From NCBI GenBank assembly GCA_009684525.1, contig WKKR01000002.1:310001-374000 (forward strand): a stretch of DNA of 64,000 nucleotides, in the 5' to 3' direction. A model generated the notes under the pieces. That model worked only from the letters and a program-made list of their open reading frames with translations. It had not been told where the DNA came from and did no database searches. Made by a program: the position numbers and the translations under genes. The first letter of the stretch is position 1, and each line of letters opens with the position of its first letter. Below are positions 55,016-64,000 of the stretch, piece by piece. This DNA comes from Geobacter sp. (GTDB taxonomy: Bacteria; Desulfobacterota; Desulfuromonadia; Geobacterales; DSM-12255).

Positions 55016-56008
55016 ATGTCCCGCTGGCCCGTCATCCCGCGCACTGCACAACTGGTGGTGGGACTGCTGCTTTCGGCCTGTGTGCAGAATGATCCGCCGG
55101 CCACGCACCAGCAGCCCTTTTCCGTTTGCCAGGGGGGGATTCTTGCAGCGTTGCCGCTGATCGCCGCGGAGAAGGGGTATTTTGCCGCCGAAGGCATCGC
55201 GGCCGACATCTCCGTGCTCGGCGACGGCAAGGCTGCCATGGGGCGCTTTCTCAACGGGGACTGCGATGCCGCGGTTGTCGGCGAACCTCCCATTGTCAGG
55301 CAATGCTTTGACCGGAACGATTTCGCGATCATCGCCACGGTGGTGTCGTCGGACAATGCCACCAAGATTCTGGCCCTGCGCAGCCGGGGCATCAGCAGTC
55401 CGCGGGACCTGATAGGCAGGCGTGTCGGCGTGTCGAAGGGGACCACTTCCCACTTCTTCCTCGACCAGTTCCTGAAGAAGAACCGTATCCCCACGGAAAC
55501 ATTGACTGTGGTGGACATCTCCCACCAGGATATGCCCGAGGCGTTGCAACGAGGCACCATCGATGCCTTTGCCGGTTCGGACGTTTCGTACCTGAAGGGG
55601 TTGCAGGCGGCCGGTTCCGATGCGGTCACCTTCACGGAGTGCGGCCTTACTACCCATGCGGCTGGTCTGGTGGTCGGGAAAAAGTGGCTTGATGCCAATC
55701 AGGGGGTCGCACGCGGCGTGCTCAGGGGGCTCTTGCGGGCTGAACGCGAGCTGGCCGCGCATCCCGAAGTCGCACTGAAGCCTCTGGCGAAGCGCCTGGA
55801 GACTTCGCCGGCCGAACTGAAGGCCGTCATGGCAGAACAGCACAATATCGTGACCCTCGACCATATCTTCCTCCTCTCCCTGGAGGACCAGGCGAGGTGG
55901 ATGCAGGAGAACGGTGTGGCAGAGGGGAAACCATCAATCAATTTCCTCAATTTCCTCGACCCGACACTCCTGAGCGAGCTCAAACCGGGAGCCGTCTCGC
56001 TCAGATAG
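55016..56008 (+). CDS. ABC-type substrate-binding lipoprotein (NMT1/SsuA-like)
   Basis: 330 residues from ATG 55016, after GGGGG. Lipobox LLLSAC, then an NMT1/THI5-like periplasmic binding fold (GGILAALPLIAAEKGYFAAEGIAADISVLGDGKAAMGRF; VVGEPPIV; RVGVSKGTTSHFFLDQFLKK; PEALQRGTIDAFAGSD). No permease or ATPase gene is near. The adjacent hybrid kinase starts 18 bases later, so it may report ligand binding to that kinase rather than serve transport. Confidence 0.87.
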   Translation: MSRWPVIPRTAQLVVGLLLSACVQNDPPATHQQPFSVCQGGILAALPLIAAEKGYFAAEGIAADISVLGDGKAAMGRFLNGDCDAAVVGEPPIVRQCFDRNDFAIIATVVSSDNATKILALRSRGISSPRDLIGRRVGVSKGTTSHFFLDQFLKKNRIPTETLTVVDISHQDMPEALQRGTIDAFAGSDVSYLKGLQAAGSDAVTFTECGLTTHAAGLVVGKKWLDANQGVARGVLRGLLRAERELAAHPEVALKPLAKRLETSPAELKAVMAEQHNIVTLDHIFLLSLEDQARWMQENGVAEGKPSINFLNFLDPTLLSELKPGAVSLR

Positions 56009-56026
56009 ACGCCATCCGGGATTCGG

Positions 56027-60237
<4,211 letters not shown>

Positions 60238-60241
<4 letters not shown>

Positions 60242-61149
60242 CCTTTACGGATCAGCAGAAGATCCTCATCGTCGATGATGCCATCATCAATATCCAGGTG
60301 CTCAACGAGCTCCTCAAGGGCGAATACCGAGTCTTCTTCGCCACCAGGGGAAGCGAGGCCCTGGATATTGCGACTACGGCGCTGCCCGATCTCATCATGC
60401 TCGACATCATGATGCCGGACATGGATGGTTACGACATCTGCCGGAAGCTGAAGGCCGATCCGCTGCTGAAGGAGATACCGGTCATCTTCATCACCGCCAT
60501 GTCCCAGGAGCAGGACGAGGTGCTGGGACTGGAACTCGGGGCGGTGGATTACATCACGAAGCCTTTCAACCTCTCCCTGGTCAGGCTGCGGGTGCGCAAC
60601 CAGCTCGAACTGAAACGCCAGCGGGATATCCTGGAACGCCTCTCGCTCATGGACGGCCTGACCGGGCTGCCCAATCGGCGCGCCTTTGACGAATGTTTCG
60701 ACCGCGAATGGCGGCGGGCGTGGCGCAAAGGGTGGGATCTTTCCCTGATCATGCTTGACATCGATTATTTCAAGGCATACAACGACACCTACGGCCATAT
60801 TGCCGGCGATGACTGCCTGAAGCGGATCGGCTCTGCCCTTGCCGCTACTCTGGGGCGGGGGGGGGACTTCATCGCCCGTTACGGCGGCGAGGAATTCATC
60901 TGTGTCCTGCCCAATACCGACACTGCCGGCGCAACGGCCATGGGAGAGAAGCTGCGCACCATGGTCGAAGAGCTGCAGATACCGCACCAGACGTCGTCGA
61001 TCTCTCCTTCGGTGACCATCAGCCTCGGAGTAGCGCACGTGACCCCCGACAAGGGGGTGACGCCGGAGTCGCTCGTCGAGCAGGCCGACGCCATGCTCTA
61101 CCGTGCAAAGCGGGACGGCCGCAACCGGGTGGCGTCACTTCCGGGATAA
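60238..61149 (+). CDS. Response regulator with GGDEF domain (PleD-like)
   Basis: 303 residues. Receiver domain with D56 as phospho-acceptor ([12 protein letters not shown]) and Lys in [12 protein letters not shown]; then a diguanylate cyclase domain with signature [15 protein letters not shown] (GGEEF) and [14 protein letters not shown]. Active-site residues intact, so it probably makes c-di-GMP on phosphorylation by the kinase encoded just before it. ATGA overlap. Confidence 0.95.
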
Positions 61150-61155
61150 TCAACC

Positions 61156-63120
61156 ATGCCCCATCGTCTGCACCTGGAACAATTCGGGCCGGTCCATGCC
61201 CTTCCCGTGCTCCATTACCGGCTGGAGTTCGCCCACTTGGTCCGCCAGGCAGTGGACCGGGTGCGCCCCGACTGCATCGCCATCGAGCTGCCGTCGACCC
61301 TCGAAGGCCCCTTTCTCCGCGGGGTGCAGCGACTGCCTCAGATCTCGGTCCTCTGGTATGACATCCCCCATACCAGGAAAACGGAAACGGTCTACCTGCT
61401 CATCGAACCGGCCGACCCCCTGATCGAGGCGGCCCGGCTGGCCTTGGAGCGGGAGATCCCGCTCAAACTCATCGACCTGGACCTGGACCACTACCCGCAG
61501 CACCTGGACTTCCTCCCCGACAGCTATGCGGTGCAGCGGATCGGCCTTGCACCCTACTACCTGCACTACTGCTGCGCATCGGCCGGAGCGTCCGGCTCCG
61601 AACCGAACAGCCGGAGGGAGCTGGGGATGGCCTGGCGGCTGCAGCAGCTGGCTGCCAGCCATGAACGTATCCTCTTCATTTGCGGCATGGCCCATCTGGA
61701 ACGGGTGCGGCAGCTCTTCGACAGGCCGGGGGCGGAGCCGCTGACCCGCATCCGCCGCGAGGGGGTACACCTGGCCAACCTCCATCCCGATTCGTGCCGC
61801 GAGATCCTCGGCGAATTCTCCTTTGTCTCTGCGATCCATGAAATGCGGCGCGGTCCGCTCCCGCCGGAGCCGGCCGATACGGCGCATGCGCTACGCAAAC
61901 GTTACAACGCCCTGGAGCTGATAGCAGGGGGGAAGCAGGAGGTCCCGGAAGAAACGGTGCTGCGCCAGGCGATTGAGAGGAGCGCGCGACATGTGGGGGG
62001 CGCGGGAGAGATGCCGGATCGTCAGCGGATTCACTACCGACTCTTTCAGGAGGCTGCCCGCCACTACCGGCATGAAACCGGCGAACAGCTCCATCTCTGG
62101 CAGAAAAGGGCCTTTTTCCGCTTTACCCGCAATTATGCCGCCCTGTCGGGGCAGCTCCTCCCCGACCTGTTCCAGTTGCTGGCTGCTGCCCGCGGCTGCG
62201 TCGACGATAATTTTGCCTATGCCTTCTGCCGTTTGGCCACCTTCTACCCCTGGCAGAGCGAGGATGCAGAGATTCCGACGATCAGGCTCTCTCCCGAGGA
62301 TATCGCCGGCAACAGCCGGACGATCCGTTTCCGCCCGCGCCAGGCGCGGCCTGGCAAGGGGCTCTCCCCACTGCAGTTTCTTAAGCGCCGCCGGGAAAAG
62401 CGGCCCGGTGAATGGCTGGAGGGTTTCGACGATCCGTCGCTCTGCTCCTACCCTCCCGAGGATATCGCCATCGAGGATTATGGCCGCTTTCTCAAGAAGA
62501 AGGGGGCAAAACAGCTCTCCGAGGAGCAGTATCGGGTGGAGCCGTTTACGGCATCGCTTCTGGACGGCATCGACATGCGCGAAACCCTGCGCAACCTCCA
62601 TGAGGGGCGGATCTATGTCAGGGAGCAGCAGCGGGTCGCCGGTGGCGTCGGCGGGATCGTGGTGGTTTTCGACGAAGACCGCGGAGGGGAGCGCTTCCCC
62701 TACCGGATGACCTGGCTCGGCGAACATGACCAGGAATCTGACATGGCCTTCTATGCCACCCAGCCCATCGATAATGTCGTCGGCCCCGGCATCTGCCGCT
62801 GCGAATATGGGGGGTTCGTCCTCTCCTATCCCCCCCGGCGGATGTACGACATCTGGCACGACCCCGATTACTCCTTTGCCAGGGGGAAGCACGAAGTGCT
62901 GCTCCTGGCGGCGCTGGACTACACCCGGGAAACGCACGTGGTCTATGCGGCCCCCCGGCCGCCGCGGAGCATGTTCCGGCAGCTCGCCGCCCGGTTGGGG
63001 AAAAAGATCGTCTACATCCCCCTCGGCTCGCTTTCTCCCGTAAAACTGAAAAAGCTGCGGGTGTTGCACATTCTTTCAGGCCGGGATAAGCGAGAGATTG
63101 CTAATGAATATATTTGGTGA
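61156..63120 (+). CDS. Uncharacterised 654-aa protein with TraB/ChaN-like N-terminus
   Basis: 654 residues, begins 6 bases after the GGDEF gene. The N-terminus (LEQFGPVHALPVLHYRLEFAHLVRQAVDRVRPDCIAIELPSTL) recalls the TraB/GumN-EreA-ChaN fold of putative heme- or metal-dependent hydrolases; the middle is helical and charged; the C-terminal third has mixed strands (YVREQQRVAGGVGGIVVVFDEDRGGERFPYRM) and no motif I can name. No signal or membrane helix. Possibly the partner of the MoxR ATPase at 54035, as large proteins of this type often travel with MoxR/VWA genes. Confidence 0.6.
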   Translation: MPHRLHLEQFGPVHALPVLHYRLEFAHLVRQAVDRVRPDCIAIELPSTLEGPFLRGVQRLPQISVLWYDIPHTRKTETVYLLIEPADPLIEAARLALEREIPLKLIDLDLDHYPQHLDFLPDSYAVQRIGLAPYYLHYCCASAGASGSEPNSRRELGMAWRLQQLAASHERILFICGMAHLERVRQLFDRPGAEPLTRIRREGVHLANLHPDSCREILGEFSFVSAIHEMRRGPLPPEPADTAHALRKRYNALELIAGGKQEVPEETVLRQAIERSARHVGGAGEMPDRQRIHYRLFQEAARHYRHETGEQLHLWQKRAFFRFTRNYAALSGQLLPDLFQLLAAARGCVDDNFAYAFCRLATFYPWQSEDAEIPTIRLSPEDIAGNSRTIRFRPRQARPGKGLSPLQFLKRRREKRPGEWLEGFDDPSLCSYPPEDIAIEDYGRFLKKKGAKQLSEEQYRVEPFTASLLDGIDMRETLRNLHEGRIYVREQQRVAGGVGGIVVVFDEDRGGERFPYRMTWLGEHDQESDMAFYATQPIDNVVGPGICRCEYGGFVLSYPPRRMYDIWHDPDYSFARGKHEVLLLAALDYTRETHVVYAAPRPPRSMFRQLAARLGKKIVYIPLGSLSPVKLKKLRVLHILSGRDKREIANEYIW

Positions 63121-63179
63121 TACATAGAGTGGGGAATTACGTTGCGGTGATCTGACCCGGGGAGTGTGTACCGTCCGAC

Positions 63180-64000
63180 ATGGAAGACATCCTGATCATT
63201 CTCAACGAGTTCGGTGGCGGTATTGGAGGGGCGCCCGGCAATGTGGCGGTCCGGTTTCTCCTGCCGACGGTTTTCTGGTCGGTGCTGCTCCTCGTCGGGG
63301 GGCGCGAATGGTTCAGGAAGCGCAACGATCGCGATCTGTTCATCTGCTGCGCCGCTATCCTCGGCGGCTACCGCGAACTGCTGATGTTCGTTGCCGAGTT
63401 CGGCAGCTGGCGCGGCCATCTCTCCTTTCTCAACATCTATCCCTTTTATCCTCCCCTTGAGCATGCCGCCAACCTGGTAGCAGGGCTTTTCATCGGCTAT
63501 GCCTTCCTCAGCGGCCTCACGGAGCGGCGTCATGTTGCCGGCCTGTTCGTCGGCGCCGCGATCATGAGCACCACCGTGCTCTACCTGGTCACTGCCCTCA
63601 CCTGGCCACCCTTTCTGGAGAGTCACCCCGGAGTCTCCTTCGGCAGCTTCTGGGGAGACTACGCCTTCCGCAGTGCCGGCTCCATCTTCCTCGGGACGAT
63701 GCTCGTCTTCTTTTTCCGGGCCAATTTCGCCAGCGACCGGGTGCCGCGGGCAGCCGTGGCCGGGATCACGTTCTTCTTTCTGGACGAGGCGCTGATGCTC
63801 TGGAGCCTGGCCACCGGCGAGCGCTACCTGGAGCTGATCGCGCCGGTCCGGCACAACCTCCACATCTGGGCGATCCCACTCTTCCTGCTCGCCTACCGGT
63901 CCGAGGTCAACCGGCAGCTCACCGCCGAGATACTGCAGCGAGATCTGGCCGAGCAGGGGATCAGGCAGCGGGAACGGTATCTGAAGGGGCTGGCCGAGAT
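63180..64000 (+). CDS. Membrane sensor protein, N-terminal part (truncated by window)
   Basis: Open from ATG 63180 to the window end, about 273 residues. Seven to eight hydrophobic helices (FLLPTVFWSVLLLVGG; HAANLVAGLFIGYAFL; FVGAAIMSTTVLYLVTALTW; IFLGTMLVFFFRAN; AVAGITFFFLDEALMLW; LHIWAIPLFLLAY) then a charged helix (EILQRDLAEQGIRQRERYLKGLAEI), typical of the linker before PAS or kinase domains. Probably a further sensor kinase; the output domain lies outside. Confidence 0.7.
   Translation, partial: MEDILIILNEFGGGIGGAPGNVAVRFLLPTVFWSVLLLVGGREWFRKRNDRDLFICCAAILGGYRELLMFVAEFGSWRGHLSFLNIYPFYPPLEHAANLVAGLFIGYAFLSGLTERRHVAGLFVGAAIMSTTVLYLVTALTWPPFLESHPGVSFGSFWGDYAFRSAGSIFLGTMLVFFFRANFASDRVPRAAVAGITFFFLDEALMLWSLATGERYLELIAPVRHNLHIWAIPLFLLAYRSEVNRQLTAEILQRDLAEQGIRQRERYLKGLAE

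Overview
The window looks like chromosomal DNA of a Geobacter-like member of the Desulfuromonadota (Geobacteraceae). This rests on gene content and order: prkA-yeaH-spoVR, groESL and hrcA-grpE-dnaK-dnaJ both under CIRCE operators, tolQRA-tolB-pal-ybgF, multi-sensor hybrid kinases, GGDEF output and a MucR-type regulator. The host backbone is GC-rich; one large central block is clearly more AT-rich. No rRNA, tRNA or CRISPR array was seen.

Layout. 1-4.8 kb: leftward stress operon prkA, yeaH, spoVR (spoVR runs off the left edge). 4.9-14.1 kb: leftward chaperone region, groES-groEL with its own promoter and CIRCE, then hrcA-grpE-dnaK-dnaJ followed by a phospholipase D-like protein, two DUF507 proteins and a lipoprotein. 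14.1-21.2 kb: hemW (left), then a nitrilase-family amidase and the Tol-Pal envelope operon (right). 35.5-46.2 kb: tatA, a periplasmic cyclophilin, a DUF4139 protein, ResB/CcsA cytochrome c maturation proteins, mfd, two parvulin-type periplasmic foldases and cbpA. 46.2-53.6 kb: a structured non-coding stretch, a MucR regulator, a sensor kinase, marR-hemG-hemH and a globin-sensor membrane protein. 53.6-64 kb: a MoxR ATPase, a solitary periplasmic substrate-binding lipoprotein, a large hybrid kinase, a response regulator-GGDEF protein, an uncharacterised 654-aa protein and the start of another membrane sensor.

The most interesting region is 21,237-35,456, a 14.2-kb insertion between the convergent genes ybgF and tatA. 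It has imperfect terminal inverted repeats starting AAGCCGTTCAACAAA, is flanked by a 10-bp direct repeat (GGGGATATCC), and splits what reads as one bidirectional terminator hairpin. Three copies of a 22-bp motif lie inside it: two in its left part and one, inverted, near its right end. Its left end encodes a 632-aa DDE-like protein with zinc ribbons plus two small proteins. Its right end encodes an ISL3-like protein whose catalytic residues look degenerate.

Between them is a leftward operon encoding a PD-(D/E)XK nuclease-DGQHR (DndB-like) protein, split by a one-base frameshift, a B12-binding-like radical SAM enzyme, a GHKL/Hsp90-type ATPase and a HEPN (AbiU2-like, RX5H) protein. A second HEPN gene and two very AT-rich exported proteins lie beside it. 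I read this as an unclassified transposon carrying a candidate, possibly undescribed, anti-phage or DNA-surveillance system. The mobility and the gene families are supported by the sequence; the defence role is inference.
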